Assembly: GCA_944324495.1 (NCBI GenBank)
Contig: CALUWN010000009.1
Location: 1-64,000, forward strand
Length of the DNA stretch: 64,000 nucleotides
From: an uncultured Mucispirillum sp.
Lineage (GTDB): Bacteria; Chrysiogenota; Deferribacteres; Deferribacterales; Mucispirillaceae
Direction of reading: 5' to 3'
Shown here: positions 27,661 to 36,781 of the stretch, piece by piece
Numbering within the stretch: position 1 is the first letter of the stretch
Layout of the letters: every line of letters begins with the position of its first letter
Notes under the pieces: generated by a model
What the model saw: the letters and a program-made list of their open reading frames with translations, nothing else
Databases searched by the model: none
Told to the model about the DNA's origin: nothing
Translations under genes and position numbers: made by a program

Positions 27661-28434
27661 ATGAAGTTTTTATTTATTGGGGATATTGTAGGCAGAAGCG
27701 GAAGAAAAGCTGTTAGATGCCACCTTGAAAATAATAAGTATGATTTTGTTGTGGCAAATGTGGAAAATTCAGCTGCTGGTTTTGGTATTACAGAAAGAGT
27801 ATATAATGACTTGAAAAGTATGGGAATAAATGCTATGACAGCAGGTAACCATACTTGGGATAGAAAAGAAACAGCAGAATTAATAGAGAGTTGGGATGAA
27901 TTTATACGCCCTGCAAATATAAGCAGTAAAGCAGCAGGCAAAGGCTTTAATATATTTGAAGTAAATGGTAAAAAAATATGTGTTATAAACCTTTTAGGCA
28001 GAGTATTTATGAATATGAGTAACTGCCCCTTTGAAAGTTTTGATACTATATATGAAAGTATTGATAAAGACTGCTTTATAATAGTTGATTTTCATGGGGA
28101 AGCAACCAGTGAAAAGATTGCTTTTGGAAACTATGCTTCAAATAAGGCTAATGTGGTAACTGGAACTCATACCCATGTGCAGACAAACGATTTAAGGCTT
28201 ATTGGTAATACACTTTATTTAACAGATGCTGGAATGTGTGGAGCAATTGATAGCATATTAGGTATGGAAAAAGAAAGTATTATTGAAAAATTTGTAACCA
28301 ATATGCCACACAGGTTTAAAGCGGAAACAAAAGGAAGTGTTTTGTTTAATGGTTTTTCCTTTACAATAGATGATGATAATATTATAAGGGAATATAAATT
28401 AATAAACGAAACCTTTGAAAGTATAGAATCTTAA
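27661..28434 (+). CDS. YmdB-family metallophosphoesterase
   Basis: A 257-residue calcineurin-like phosphoesterase: MKFLFIGDIVGRSGR at the N-terminus, NVENSAAGFG, AGNHTWDRKE, VDFHGEATSEK and GTHTHVQTND supply the dinuclear metal ligands. This is the YmdB family, a 2',3'-cyclic nucleotide phosphodiesterase that affects RNA turnover in Bacillus. The ATG directly follows the YhaM-like stop codon. Substrate in this organism is not known from sequence. Confidence 0.9.
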   Translation: MKFLFIGDIVGRSGRKAVRCHLENNKYDFVVANVENSAAGFGITERVYNDLKSMGINAMTAGNHTWDRKETAELIESWDEFIRPANISSKAAGKGFNIFEVNGKKICVINLLGRVFMNMSNCPFESFDTIYESIDKDCFIIVDFHGEATSEKIAFGNYASNKANVVTGTHTHVQTNDLRLIGNTLYLTDAGMCGAIDSILGMEKESIIEKFVTNMPHRFKAETKGSVLFNGFSFTIDDDNIIREYKLINETFESIES

Positions 28435-28452
28435 TTTATTAATGAGGATTAT

Positions 28453-28884
28453 ATGAAAATTGCAGTAGTATCAGACCATGCAGGCTTTGAATTAAAAGAG
28501 AGTATTAAAGAATATTTAGAAAGCTTAAGCCATGAAGTAATAGACTGTGGCACTTTCTCTAAAGATTCTGTAGATTACCCTGATTTTGCAGATGTGGCAG
28601 CAAAAAAAATACTTGATGGCAATGCAGAACGTGGTGTATTTATATGCGGTACTGGTATCGGTATCTCTATTGCAGCAAACAGGCATAAAGGTATTAGGGC
28701 CGCTCTTTGTACTGATATTTATAGTGCTAGATTAAGCCGCCAGCATAATAATGCAAATGTGCTTGCTATGGGAGCAAATATTGTGGCACTGCCACTTGCA
28801 AAAGAGATGATAAATGTTTGGCTTTCAGAAAGTTTTGAAGGCGGCAGACACGAACGCAGAGTTTGTAAATTAGATTTAGATTAA
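28453..28884 (+). CDS. rpiB: Ribose-5-phosphate isomerase B
   Basis: Interconverts ribose 5-phosphate and ribulose 5-phosphate. The 143-residue protein has SDHAGFELK, DYPDFADVAA, FICGTGIGISIAANRHKGIRAAL with the catalytic Cys, and SRQHNNANVLAMGAN. It is directly upstream of glyA, a frequent arrangement. GAGG lies before the ATG. Confidence 0.96.
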   Translation: MKIAVVSDHAGFELKESIKEYLESLSHEVIDCGTFSKDSVDYPDFADVAAKKILDGNAERGVFICGTGIGISIAANRHKGIRAALCTDIYSARLSRQHNNANVLAMGANIVALPLAKEMINVWLSESFEGGRHERRVCKLDLD

Positions 28885-28916
28885 TACAATTTTAACTTTA
28901 AGGAGTTTAAAAAAAT

Positions 28917-30173
28917 ATGAGCCTTTACGAAAATGTAAAAAAATTTGACCCAGAAATTTATGATGCCCTTATGAAAGAGGCAAACCGTCAGGAAGAACAC
29001 ATTGAGCTTATTGCCAGTGAAAACTTTGTAAGCCTTCCTGTATTAGAAGCTGTTGGTTCTATCTTAACTAACAAATATGCAGAAGGTTATCCTTCTAAAC
29101 GCTACTATGGTGGCTGTGAATTTGTTGATATTGCAGAACAGCTTGCAATTGACAGGGCAAAAGAATTATTTGGTGCAGAATATGTTAACGTTCAGCCACA
29201 CTCTGGCAGCCAGGCAAACTTTGGTGCTTATTTTTCAGTATTACAAAGTGGTGATACTATTTTAGGTATGAACTTATCTCACGGTGGCCACTTAACTCAC
29301 GGCAGCCCAGTAAACTTTTCTGGTAAATTTTTCAATGTAATCCCTTATGGTGTTACAAAAGATACAGAAACAATAGATTATGATGAAGTTGAAAAATTAG
29401 CAGTTGAAAATAAACCAAAATTAATCATAGCAGGTGCCAGTGCATACCCTAGAGCTATTGATTTTGCTCAGTTTAGAAAAATTGCTGATAAAGTAGGTGC
29501 AATATTAATGGTGGATATGGCTCATATTGCAGGGCTTGTAGCAGCAGGCGTTCACCAAAACCCAGTTCCTTATGCTGATATTGTTACAACTACAACTCAT
29601 AAAACTTTAAGAGGCCCAAGAGGCGGTATGATACTTGCAAAAGCTCAGTATGAAAAAGCTATTAACTCTCAAGTTTTCCCGGGTATGCAGGGCGGACCAT
29701 TAATGCATGTTATTGCTGGTAAAGCTGTTGCATTAAAAGAAGCTATGAGCGATGAATTTAAAGCATATCAATCTCAAATTGTAAAAAATGCAAAACAGTT
29801 ATCTGATACTATTAAAAATAGAGGCTTTAGAATTGTATCAGGCGGTACAGATAACCACCTTGTATTAATAGATGTGCAATCTAAAGGCTTAACTGGTAAA
29901 GACTGCCAGCTTGCATTAGATAAAGCAAATATCACAACAAACAAAAACACTATTCCATTTGAAACATTATCTCCATTTGTTACAAGCGGTATCCGTATCG
30001 GTGCACCTGCTGTTACAACAAGAGGTATGAAAGAAAAAGAAATGGAAATAATCGGTAATTATATTGCTGATGTTTTTGAAAACATTAATGATGATAATAA
30101 AATTGCAGAAATAAAAGGTAAAGTAAAAGAGCTTTGTGCTGCTTTCCCTTTATATAAAGGCAGGTTATATTAA
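28917..30173 (+). CDS. glyA: Serine hydroxymethyltransferase
   Basis: PLP enzyme converting serine and tetrahydrofolate to glycine and 5,10-methylene-THF. The 418-residue protein has [26 protein letters not shown], the PLP lysine in [15 protein letters not shown] (about 228) and [18 protein letters not shown] precedes the ATG. A dCMP deaminase gene follows, linking the one-carbon supply to thymidylate synthesis. Confidence 0.98.
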   Translation: MSLYENVKKFDPEIYDALMKEANRQEEHIELIASENFVSLPVLEAVGSILTNKYAEGYPSKRYYGGCEFVDIAEQLAIDRAKELFGAEYVNVQPHSGSQANFGAYFSVLQSGDTILGMNLSHGGHLTHGSPVNFSGKFFNVIPYGVTKDTETIDYDEVEKLAVENKPKLIIAGASAYPRAIDFAQFRKIADKVGAILMVDMAHIAGLVAAGVHQNPVPYADIVTTTTHKTLRGPRGGMILAKAQYEKAINSQVFPGMQGGPLMHVIAGKAVALKEAMSDEFKAYQSQIVKNAKQLSDTIKNRGFRIVSGGTDNHLVLIDVQSKGLTGKDCQLALDKANITTNKNTIPFETLSPFVTSGIRIGAPAVTTRGMKEKEMEIIGNYIADVFENINDDNKIAEIKGKVKELCAAFPLYKGRLY

Positions 30174-30174
30174 T

Positions 30175-30627
30175 ATGAAAAGACCCAGCTGGGATGAATA
30201 TTTTATGGAGATGACAAAACTGACGGCAAAACGTTCTACCTGTCTTCGCCGTCAAGTTGGGGCTGTACTTGTAAAAGATACTAGAGTTATTGCAACAGGT
30301 TATAATGGTGCACCAAGCGGTGTAACCCATTGTGAAGTTACAGGCTGCCTTAGGCAAAAACTAAACGTTCCAAGTGGGGAGCGTCACGAGCTTTGCCGTG
30401 GGCTTCATGGTGAGCAAAACGCTATTATACAGGCAGCACTCCATGGGGTTTCTACAGAGGGGGCTACAATTTACTGCACAACTAAACCTTGCTCAATTTG
30501 TACTAAGATGATTATTAATGCAAAAATATCAAGAATAGTGTATGAAGAACATTATGATGATGCTTTAGCAGATGAATTATTAAAAGATACAGATATTAGA
30601 GTACTGAAGTTTAAGAAAGAAAATTAA
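30175..30627 (+). CDS. dCMP deaminase (ComEB-like)
   Basis: Deaminates dCMP to dUMP for thymidylate synthesis. The 150-residue protein begins [11 protein letters not shown], typical of the family, and has the zinc site HGEQNAI and [13 protein letters not shown] plus the additional Cys/His cluster around residues 50-75 (HCEVTGC...CRGLHGEQ). I start at MKRPSWD, one base after the glyA stop codon; the in-frame ATG further up lies within glyA. The stop overlaps the rnfC start by one base. Confidence 0.93.
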   Translation: MKRPSWDEYFMEMTKLTAKRSTCLRRQVGAVLVKDTRVIATGYNGAPSGVTHCEVTGCLRQKLNVPSGERHELCRGLHGEQNAIIQAALHGVSTEGATIYCTTKPCSICTKMIINAKISRIVYEEHYDDALADELLKDTDIRVLKFKKEN

Positions 30628-31925
30628 TGTTAGGTCAGTTTCATTTAAAAGGTGGCATACATCCTGCTGGTAATAAAATAGCTGATGTATCTGCTGTTAA
30701 GGAATTTCAAATATTAGAAGGGGATGATTTTTTCATCCCCTTTATTCAGCATATAGGTGCACCTGCTGTACCTGTTATTAATATTGGTGACTACGTAGAA
30801 AAAGGCTCTCTTATTGCAGAATGTGGCAAAGGGCTTTCCACAAATATTCACAGCCCAGTTTCTGGGGTTATTAAAGATATTTCAACAGTATTTCACCCTG
30901 CTATCGGGCATATTCAAGGCTGTATTATTAGTGCAGATGGTAAAAATGATGATTTTAAGAAAATAGAAGGTGGTTCAAACTTAGCAGAAGTTGCTTTAAA
31001 AGCAGGTATTGTAGGGCTTGGGGGAGCAGGGTTTCCAACCCATATAAAATTAAGCCCAAATAAGCCTGTGGATACTGTTATTATTAACGGTGCAGAATGT
31101 GAACCATATTTAATGTGCGACCATGCTTTAATGCGTGAAAAAGGCGAAAATATACTTCAAGGAGCAGTAATGATAAAAGAACAGGTAAAAGCTTCTGCCT
31201 GTATTATTGCTGTAGAAAATAACAAAAAAGATTGTATTGCCTTGTTAAAACAAAAAGCAAAAAATTATAATATAGATATTATAGGGCTGCCTGTAAAATA
31301 CCCTCAAGGGGGCGAAAAGCAGCTTATTTATTCAATACTTGGAAGAGTTGTGCCTTCAGGCAGGCTGCCTGCTGATATTGGAGTATTAATCCAAAATGTA
31401 GCAACTACAAATGCCTTATATGAAGCAGCTATTTATTCAAAGCCACTTTATGAAAGAGTTGTTACAATTTCTGGTGATGTGGAACATCCTTCCAATTACC
31501 GTATGCCAATAGGTGTACCTGCGGAAAGATTTTTAGAGCGTTCAAGCAATAAATATACAAAAGGATATAAAGTGGTTTTTGGTGGCCCTATGACTGGCTC
31601 ATCTGTGGCTTCACTTCAAATTCCACTTATTAAAACAACTGGTGGAGTTCTGCTTCTTAAAAAAATCAAAAAACAGGAAGTGCTTCCTTGTATAAGGTGC
31701 GGTAAATGCAGTCAGGTATGTGTTATGGGGCTTGTGCCGCGAGAGCTAGAGCAAAACTTTTTAGTAAATGATACTTTAAAAAATATAGATGAAAAAATTA
31801 TGAGCTGTATAGAATGTGGCTGCTGCTCATATATATGCCCTTCAAGGCGTCTTTTAGCAGAAACTATAAAAGCAGGTAAAAAGCGGGCATCCATATATTT
31901 ATCTGCTAAAAAGGATAGTAAGTAA
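30627..31925 (+). CDS. rnfC: Rnf electron transport complex subunit C
   Basis: Peripheral NADH-binding subunit of the Rnf ferredoxin:NAD+ oxidoreductase, which couples electron transfer to ion pumping. The 432-residue protein has QHIGAPAVPV and a biotinyl-lipoyl-like part at the N-terminus, the nucleotide/FMN site GLGGAGFPTHIKL and INGAECEPYL, and two 4Fe-4S clusters at the C-terminus (CIRCGKCSQVC and CIECGCCSYIC). It is the first gene of rnfCDGEAB. A perfect 10-bp inverted repeat lies within its codons 31-39 (30718-30742). Confidence 0.97.
   Translation: MLGQFHLKGGIHPAGNKIADVSAVKEFQILEGDDFFIPFIQHIGAPAVPVINIGDYVEKGSLIAECGKGLSTNIHSPVSGVIKDISTVFHPAIGHIQGCIISADGKNDDFKKIEGGSNLAEVALKAGIVGLGGAGFPTHIKLSPNKPVDTVIINGAECEPYLMCDHALMREKGENILQGAVMIKEQVKASACIIAVENNKKDCIALLKQKAKNYNIDIIGLPVKYPQGGEKQLIYSILGRVVPSGRLPADIGVLIQNVATTNALYEAAIYSKPLYERVVTISGDVEHPSNYRMPIGVPAERFLERSSNKYTKGYKVVFGGPMTGSSVASLQIPLIKTTGGVLLLKKIKKQEVLPCIRCGKCSQVCVMGLVPRELEQNFLVNDTLKNIDEKIMSCIECGCCSYICPSRRLLAETIKAGKKRASIYLSAKKDSK
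30718..30742 (+). other. Strong intragenic hairpin in rnfC
   Basis: AAGGGGATGA and TCATCCCCTT form a perfect 10-bp stem around a five-T loop, inside the coding region about 90 bases after the rnfC start. Only a short T stretch follows. It is notable for an AT-rich coding sequence, but its effect is unknown. Confidence 0.6.
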
Positions 31926-31926
31926 T

Positions 31927-32907
31927 ATGAAAGAATTGATGAATGTTACATTTGCACCCCATGTACGAAGCAATATGACCACATCTAACATAATGCTTTA
32001 TGTTATTATTGCACTATTGCCTGCTGCCTCACTTTCCATTATTAATTATGGGCTTTATGCTTTTACTTTATATGGTGTATGTATATTATCAGCTGTAATA
32101 TTTGAGCATATATTTTGTAAGATACAAGGTAAAAAAAGCAGTATTACAGATTTAAGTTCTGTTGTTACTGGCATACTTTTCACAATGACTTTACCACCAA
32201 CACTTCCCATATGGACAGCAGTTGTAGGTGTATTTTTTGCAATAGTTGTAGGTAAAATGGTGTTTGGTGGCATAGGGCAGAACCCTTTTAACCCAGCATT
32301 AACAGGAAGAATGATACTGCTTATTTCTTTTCCTGCACTTATGACATCTTTTAAAAGCCCAGTCTATACTACTATTGATGCTTTAAGTGGAGCAACTATT
32401 TTAGGAAACGTTAAGACAGATTTATCAACTTACGGATATTTCAGCCATTATCCAATAAATATTAATTATCTTATTTTTACATCAGGGGGCAGCCTTGGTG
32501 AAATATCGCCTATTGCATTAATAATAGGTGGTTTATTTTTACTATACAAGCAAATTATATCATGGCATATACCAGTTGCTTTTATTGGTACTGTATTTAT
32601 TTTTACTTTTATATTAAATCAGGTTGATGATAATATAACAATTTCAGCATATCATCATGTATTAAGTGGCGGGCTTTTGTTAGGAGCATTTTTTATGGCA
32701 ACAGATTATTCTACAAGCCCTATGTTTAATACTGGTAAAATACTTTTTGGTATAGGCTGTGGGTTTTTAACTGTTGCCATAAGGGTTTATGGAGGATACC
32801 CAGAAGGAGTGGGGTTTGCCATATTAATTATGAATGCCTTTGTGCCAATGTTTGATAAATTTTTTAGACCAAATGTTTTTGGAGACAGAGATGAAAAGTT
32901 ATTTTAA
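31927..32907 (+). CDS. rnfD: Rnf electron transport complex subunit D
   Basis: Membrane subunit with covalently bound FMN. The 326-residue protein has about eight hydrophobic helices, the GGIGQNPFNPAL motif (about 114-124) and the flavinylation site DALSGAT with Thr157. It starts one base after the rnfC stop and overlaps rnfG by 17 bp. Confidence 0.97.
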   Translation: MKELMNVTFAPHVRSNMTTSNIMLYVIIALLPAASLSIINYGLYAFTLYGVCILSAVIFEHIFCKIQGKKSSITDLSSVVTGILFTMTLPPTLPIWTAVVGVFFAIVVGKMVFGGIGQNPFNPALTGRMILLISFPALMTSFKSPVYTTIDALSGATILGNVKTDLSTYGYFSHYPININYLIFTSGGSLGEISPIALIIGGLFLLYKQIISWHIPVAFIGTVFIFTFILNQVDDNITISAYHHVLSGGLLLGAFFMATDYSTSPMFNTGKILFGIGCGFLTVAIRVYGGYPEGVGFAILIMNAFVPMFDKFFRPNVFGDRDEKLF

Positions 32908-33442
32908 ATCTGTTTTAACAATTACAATTATAACTATTACAGCAGGGGTAATGCTTGCATTATCTCATAACGCTACAAAAGATAAAATAGCCTATCAGGA
33001 AAGGCAGGAAGTATTAAATGCTTTAAAATCTGTGCTTCCTCTGCATAATAACGAGCCAGATAAAGATATTATCTTAAAAGACGGATTGAAAGTTTTTGTA
33101 GCTAAAAAAGATGGTGAAGTAACAGGTTATGCTGTAAATGTAATAGAAACATCTGGTTATGGTGGTGCAATATCTGTATTAACAGGAGTAGATAGGAAAG
33201 GGTTAATTACAGGGGTTGCTATAATTTATCATTCAGAAACTCCGGGGCTTGGTGATAAAATAGAAGATAAAGAATTTTTACAGTCATTTGAGGGCTTAAA
33301 AATAAATGATAGAATAGCAGTGAAAAAAGACGGTGGAAGCATAGAGCAGTTCAGCGGAGCAACAATCAGCCCAAGAGCTGTTGCAAAAGCAGTAAATAAC
33401 AGCTTAAAAGTAATAAATGAAGCAGCAGGATTTTCGAAATGA
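32891..33442 (+). CDS. rnfG: Rnf electron transport complex subunit G
   Basis: Bitopic subunit carrying covalent FMN on its periplasmic side. The 183-residue protein has one N-terminal membrane helix (residues 6-24), GYGGAISVLTGVD, HSETPGLGDK and the flavinylation motif SGATISPRAV with Thr158. I start at MKSYFK, with GGAG 6 bases upstream inside the rnfD end; the longer in-frame version is rnfD sequence in another frame. A flavin transferase (ApbE) would be needed and is not in the window. Confidence 0.96.
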   Translation: MKSYFKSVLTITIITITAGVMLALSHNATKDKIAYQERQEVLNALKSVLPLHNNEPDKDIILKDGLKVFVAKKDGEVTGYAVNVIETSGYGGAISVLTGVDRKGLITGVAIIYHSETPGLGDKIEDKEFLQSFEGLKINDRIAVKKDGGSIEQFSGATISPRAVAKAVNNSLKVINEAAGFSK

Positions 33443-34038
33443 TTAAAAATATTATAATGAATGGATTATATAATAATAATGCAATTTTTAAACAGATGCT
33501 TGGTTTATGCCCAACATTAGCAGTTACTACCAGTGCCCTAAACGCTGTTGGTATGGGGCTTGCCACTACTGCTGTGCTTACAGGTTCTAATTTTGTAATA
33601 TCAATAGTTGCAAAATATATTCCTAAAAATGTGCGTATTCCTTCATATATTGTAATAATAGCCTGCTTTGTAACTATTATAGACCAGCTTATGAAAGCTA
33701 ATATGTACTCTTTACATAAAGTATTAGGTATTTTTATACCATTAATAGTTGTAAACTGTATTGTATTAGGCAGAGCAGAGGCCTTTGCTTCAAAAAACAA
33801 ACCTCTTTATTCTATAATTGACGGAATAAGTGTAGGCTTAGGGTTTACATTAGCACTGTTTATTTTAGGAAGTATAAGAGAGATAATAGGTGCAGGTACA
33901 TTTTTTAATATGCCTGTAATGTTATCATCATATAATCCATTATTAATAGCAATACTGCCACCGGGTGCGTTTTTATTTTTAGGGTTTATTTTTGCAGGAA
34001 AACAGTTTTTAGATGATAAAATACAAGGTGAAAAATAA
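33439..34038 (+). CDS. rnfE: Rnf electron transport complex subunit E
   Basis: A 199-residue integral membrane protein with about six helices. LGLCPTLAVTTSALNAVGMG carries the conserved helix-end cysteine that binds part of the intramembrane Fe-S cluster together with RnfA, and VNCIVLGRAEAFA is the second conserved Cys motif. It overlaps rnfG by 4 bp and rnfA by 1 bp. Confidence 0.96.
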   Translation: MIKNIIMNGLYNNNAIFKQMLGLCPTLAVTTSALNAVGMGLATTAVLTGSNFVISIVAKYIPKNVRIPSYIVIIACFVTIIDQLMKANMYSLHKVLGIFIPLIVVNCIVLGRAEAFASKNKPLYSIIDGISVGLGFTLALFILGSIREIIGAGTFFNMPVMLSSYNPLLIAILPPGAFLFLGFIFAGKQFLDDKIQGEK

Positions 34039-34616
34039 TGGAACATTTTTTACTGCTTTTTTTAGGTGCAGCATTAGTTAATAATATAGTTCTTAGCAGG
34101 TTTTTAGGGATATGCCCGTTTATGGGAGTATCTAAAAGTTCTGAAACTGCTGTGGGTATGAGTTTATCTGTTGCATTTGTTATGACAATTTCATCTACTG
34201 TATCATTTATAATAGATAAGTATGTTTTAATACCTTTAGGGCTTGAAAACTTACGCACAATAGTTTTTATTTTAATTATAGCAGCATTGGTGCAGTTTGT
34301 GGAAATGGTAATAGAAAAGACTTTGCCGCAGCTTTATGCTGGGCTTGGAATTTACCTGCCACTTATTACTACAAACTGTGCAGTTTTAGGGGTTGCTTTA
34401 TTAAATGTACAGTATGAATATACATTTTTAGAGATGATAGTTTTCAGCTTTGGCACAGCAGCAGGCTTTGGGCTTGCTCTTGTATTATTTTCATTATTAC
34501 GGGAAAGAATAGAACATTCCACAGTACCAAAATATTTTAAAGGTATGCCTATAGTTTTTATTACAGCAGGTATATTATCACTTGCGTTTATGGGTTTTTC
34601 AGGAATGGTGAAATAG
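34038..34616 (+). CDS. rnfA: Rnf electron transport complex subunit A
   Basis: A 192-residue membrane protein homologous to RnfE in inverted topology. NNIVLSRFLGICPFMGVSK and TTNCAVLGVALL hold the conserved cysteines. The start shares one base with the rnfE stop codon (TAATG), and rnfB begins immediately after the stop. Confidence 0.96.
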   Translation: MEHFLLLFLGAALVNNIVLSRFLGICPFMGVSKSSETAVGMSLSVAFVMTISSTVSFIIDKYVLIPLGLENLRTIVFILIIAALVQFVEMVIEKTLPQLYAGLGIYLPLITTNCAVLGVALLNVQYEYTFLEMIVFSFGTAAGFGLALVLFSLLRERIEHSTVPKYFKGMPIVFITAGILSLAFMGFSGMVK

Positions 34617-35390
34617 ATGATTAATACAATATTAGTTTTAGGAACTATGGGGCTTGTTGCAGGTATTGCTCTTGCTTTTGCTTCAAAATATTTTCATGTG
34701 GAAAAAGATGAAAAAATTGAAGCAGTAAAAGAACTTTTACCCGGTGCTAACTGTGGAGCATGTGGGTATGCAGGCTGTGCTGCTCTTGCTAAAGCAGTTT
34801 GCAGTGGCGAAGTGCAGGTTAGTATGTGTGCCGCTTTAAAAGAAGATGAAATACGTAATATTTCAAGCCTTTTAGGGCAGACAGTAACTGAAAGTGCACG
34901 TAAAAAAGCGTATATGAAATGTGTTGGTGGCACAAACTGCCAAAACAGATATGAATATTTTGGACCAGAAGACTGTATATGTATGAGCCAGTATGACGGC
35001 GGTGTTAAAAGCTGCTCTTATGGCTGTGTTGGTGGTGGCAGCTGTTTAAGAGCCTGCCCATTTGATGCTATTATTATTAACGAACAAAAAATAGCAGAGA
35101 TTGTGTATGATAAATGTACAGGTTGTGGTGTATGTGTCAGCGAGTGCCCAAAAAACCTTATCTTTTTAAGTGGTGAAAAAGATGTATATGTGGCGTGTAA
35201 TTCTTTAGAAAAGGGCGGAGTGCAAAAACAGTTTTGCAATACTGGCTGTATAGGGTGTAAAAAATGCGAAAAAGCCTGTGAATATGGAGCAATACAAGTA
35301 AATAATTTTCTTGCATATATAGATTATAATAAATGCGTTAAATGCCTGAAGTGTATAGAAGTTTGCCCTTGTGATGTTATTAAGTTTTAA
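34617..35390 (+). CDS. rnfB: Rnf electron transport complex subunit B
   Basis: The ferredoxin-like subunit that receives electrons from ferredoxin. The 257-residue protein has an N-terminal membrane helix, the cluster motif LLPGANCGACGYAGCAALA, and further 4Fe-4S motifs (CTGCGVCVSECP, CIGCKKCEKACE, CVKCLKCIEVCP). The complete set of Rnf genes implies ion-pumping anaerobic energy metabolism. No obvious terminator follows. Confidence 0.97.
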   Translation: MINTILVLGTMGLVAGIALAFASKYFHVEKDEKIEAVKELLPGANCGACGYAGCAALAKAVCSGEVQVSMCAALKEDEIRNISSLLGQTVTESARKKAYMKCVGGTNCQNRYEYFGPEDCICMSQYDGGVKSCSYGCVGGGSCLRACPFDAIIINEQKIAEIVYDKCTGCGVCVSECPKNLIFLSGEKDVYVACNSLEKGGVQKQFCNTGCIGCKKCEKACEYGAIQVNNFLAYIDYNKCVKCLKCIEVCPCDVIKF

Positions 35391-35427
35391 CGTTTTTAAA
35401 AAATAATATTTCGTAAGTAAAATATAA

Positions 35428-35456
35428 TTGAAGTTTTTTTATAATTATGATAAAAC
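35428..35456 (+). promoter_or_regulatory. Possible promoter of pyrF-pyrE
   Basis: TTGAAG at 35428-35433, a 17-base spacer and TAAAAC at 35451-35456 in the gap after rnfB. The -10 box is only a moderate match. Confidence 0.4.
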
Positions 35457-35486
35457 AAAAGTAATGATTATATTATGGGAAGCAAT

Positions 35487-36191
35487 ATGGAAGTAATTAC
35501 AGCGTTGGATTTTGATAGTATTGATAAAGCGAAGGCAACTGTAAAAAGTATAGGCAGTCATATAAACTATTATAAAGTAGGGTTAGAGCTTTTCGTATCT
35601 TCTGGTCCTGCTATTATAGACTGGCTAAAGTCAGAAAATAAAAAAGTATTTTTAGATTTAAAATTTCATGACATACCAAATACAGCATCCCGTGCAGTTT
35701 CAGCTGCTGCTAATTACGGTGCGGATATTATAAATATCCATACTCAAGGTGGTGTGGATATGATGAAGATGTGTGTTAGCGAGCTTAATAATGAGTGTAG
35801 TAAAAAAGGTCTAAATCGTCCCTTATTAATAGGTGTTACACTGCTTACAAGTTTAGATGATGCACATTTAAGGGAATATGATATTAATGATTATTCTTCA
35901 GCAGGCTATGTTTTAAAACTTGCCACTTTAGCAAAAGAGTGCGGGCTTGATGGTATAGTTTCTAGTGCTAAAGAAACTAAAGTTATAAAAGATAACCTTG
36001 GGAAAGATTTTATTACAGTTACACCGGGTATTAGACCATTAGTTGATGATGTTACAGACCAAAAAAGAGTTGTTACTCCAAAAGATGCACTTCTTTTAGG
36101 TTCTGATTATATAGTAGTAGGCAGGCCTATTACAAAAGCAGCAGACCCAGCAAAAGCAGCTGCAAGTATTATTAAGGAGATAAACGGTTAA
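35487..36191 (+). CDS. pyrF: Orotidine 5'-phosphate decarboxylase
   Basis: Final step of UMP synthesis. The 234-residue barrel has MEVITALDFD at the start, the catalytic array DLKFHDIPNT (Lys and Asp), and TPGIRP and DYIVVGRPIT near the phosphate site. An in-frame ATG four codons earlier has no ribosome binding site, while GGGAAG between the two serves the second ATG, although spacing is short (4 bases). pyrE follows 2 bases later. Confidence 0.95.
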   Translation: MEVITALDFDSIDKAKATVKSIGSHINYYKVGLELFVSSGPAIIDWLKSENKKVFLDLKFHDIPNTASRAVSAAANYGADIINIHTQGGVDMMKMCVSELNNECSKKGLNRPLLIGVTLLTSLDDAHLREYDINDYSSAGYVLKLATLAKECGLDGIVSSAKETKVIKDNLGKDFITVTPGIRPLVDDVTDQKRVVTPKDALLLGSDYIVVGRPITKAADPAKAAASIIKEING

Positions 36192-36193
36192 TT

Positions 36194-36772
36194 ATGAATA
36201 GTGATGAAGTTATAAAAAATTATGAAGCCCACGGTGCATTATTAAGGGGGCATTTTCTACTTTCTTCAGGGCTTCACTCAGATGCGTATTTACAGTCTGA
36301 ACTTATAATGCAGAACCCTGCTAATGCAAAAAAAGTTATCAGTGGTTTAAAAGAAGTTTTAAAAGATGTAGAGTTTGATACTATTGTAAGCCCTGCTATT
36401 GGCGGTATACGTTTTGGTTATGAACTTGCTTCTCAGCTTAATAAAAGAAGCCTTTTTACTGAAAGGGTTGACGGTGTAATGACTTTTCGCCGTGGTTTTA
36501 CTTTACAAAAAGGCGAAAGAGTTTTAGTTGCTGAAGATGTAGTTACAACTGGGAAATCTACAAAGGAATGTATGAAGGCTATTGAAGATGCTGGAGGGGT
36601 TGTAATTGGTGTTGCATCTATTATTGATAGAAGCTCTGGAACAGCAGGATTTAGTGTGCCTTTTTACCCACTGGCAGCAGTTGAAGTAAAAAGCTATACA
36701 GCAGAAGAATGTCCAATGTGTAAAGAAGGAACACCATGTGTTAAGCCCGGGAGCCGTGTTTTTACAAAATAA
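36194..36772 (+). CDS. pyrE: Orotate phosphoribosyltransferase
   Basis: Joins orotate to PRPP to give OMP, the substrate of the preceding enzyme. The 192-residue protein shows GHFLLSSGLHSDAYLQ near the N-terminus and the PRPP motif VLVAEDVVTTGKSTKE (about 116-131). The C-terminal CPMCKEGTPCVKPGSR resembles the tail of the longer archaeal/thermophile PyrE type. Confidence 0.94.
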   Translation: MNSDEVIKNYEAHGALLRGHFLLSSGLHSDAYLQSELIMQNPANAKKVISGLKEVLKDVEFDTIVSPAIGGIRFGYELASQLNKRSLFTERVDGVMTFRRGFTLQKGERVLVAEDVVTTGKSTKECMKAIEDAGGVVIGVASIIDRSSGTAGFSVPFYPLAAVEVKSYTAEECPMCKEGTPCVKPGSRVFTK

Positions 36773-36781
36773 AGGTGAATA

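Noticed and set aside
28885-28916. Glycine riboswitch or other leader before glyA
   Set aside because: The gap between rpiB and glyA is only 32 bases.
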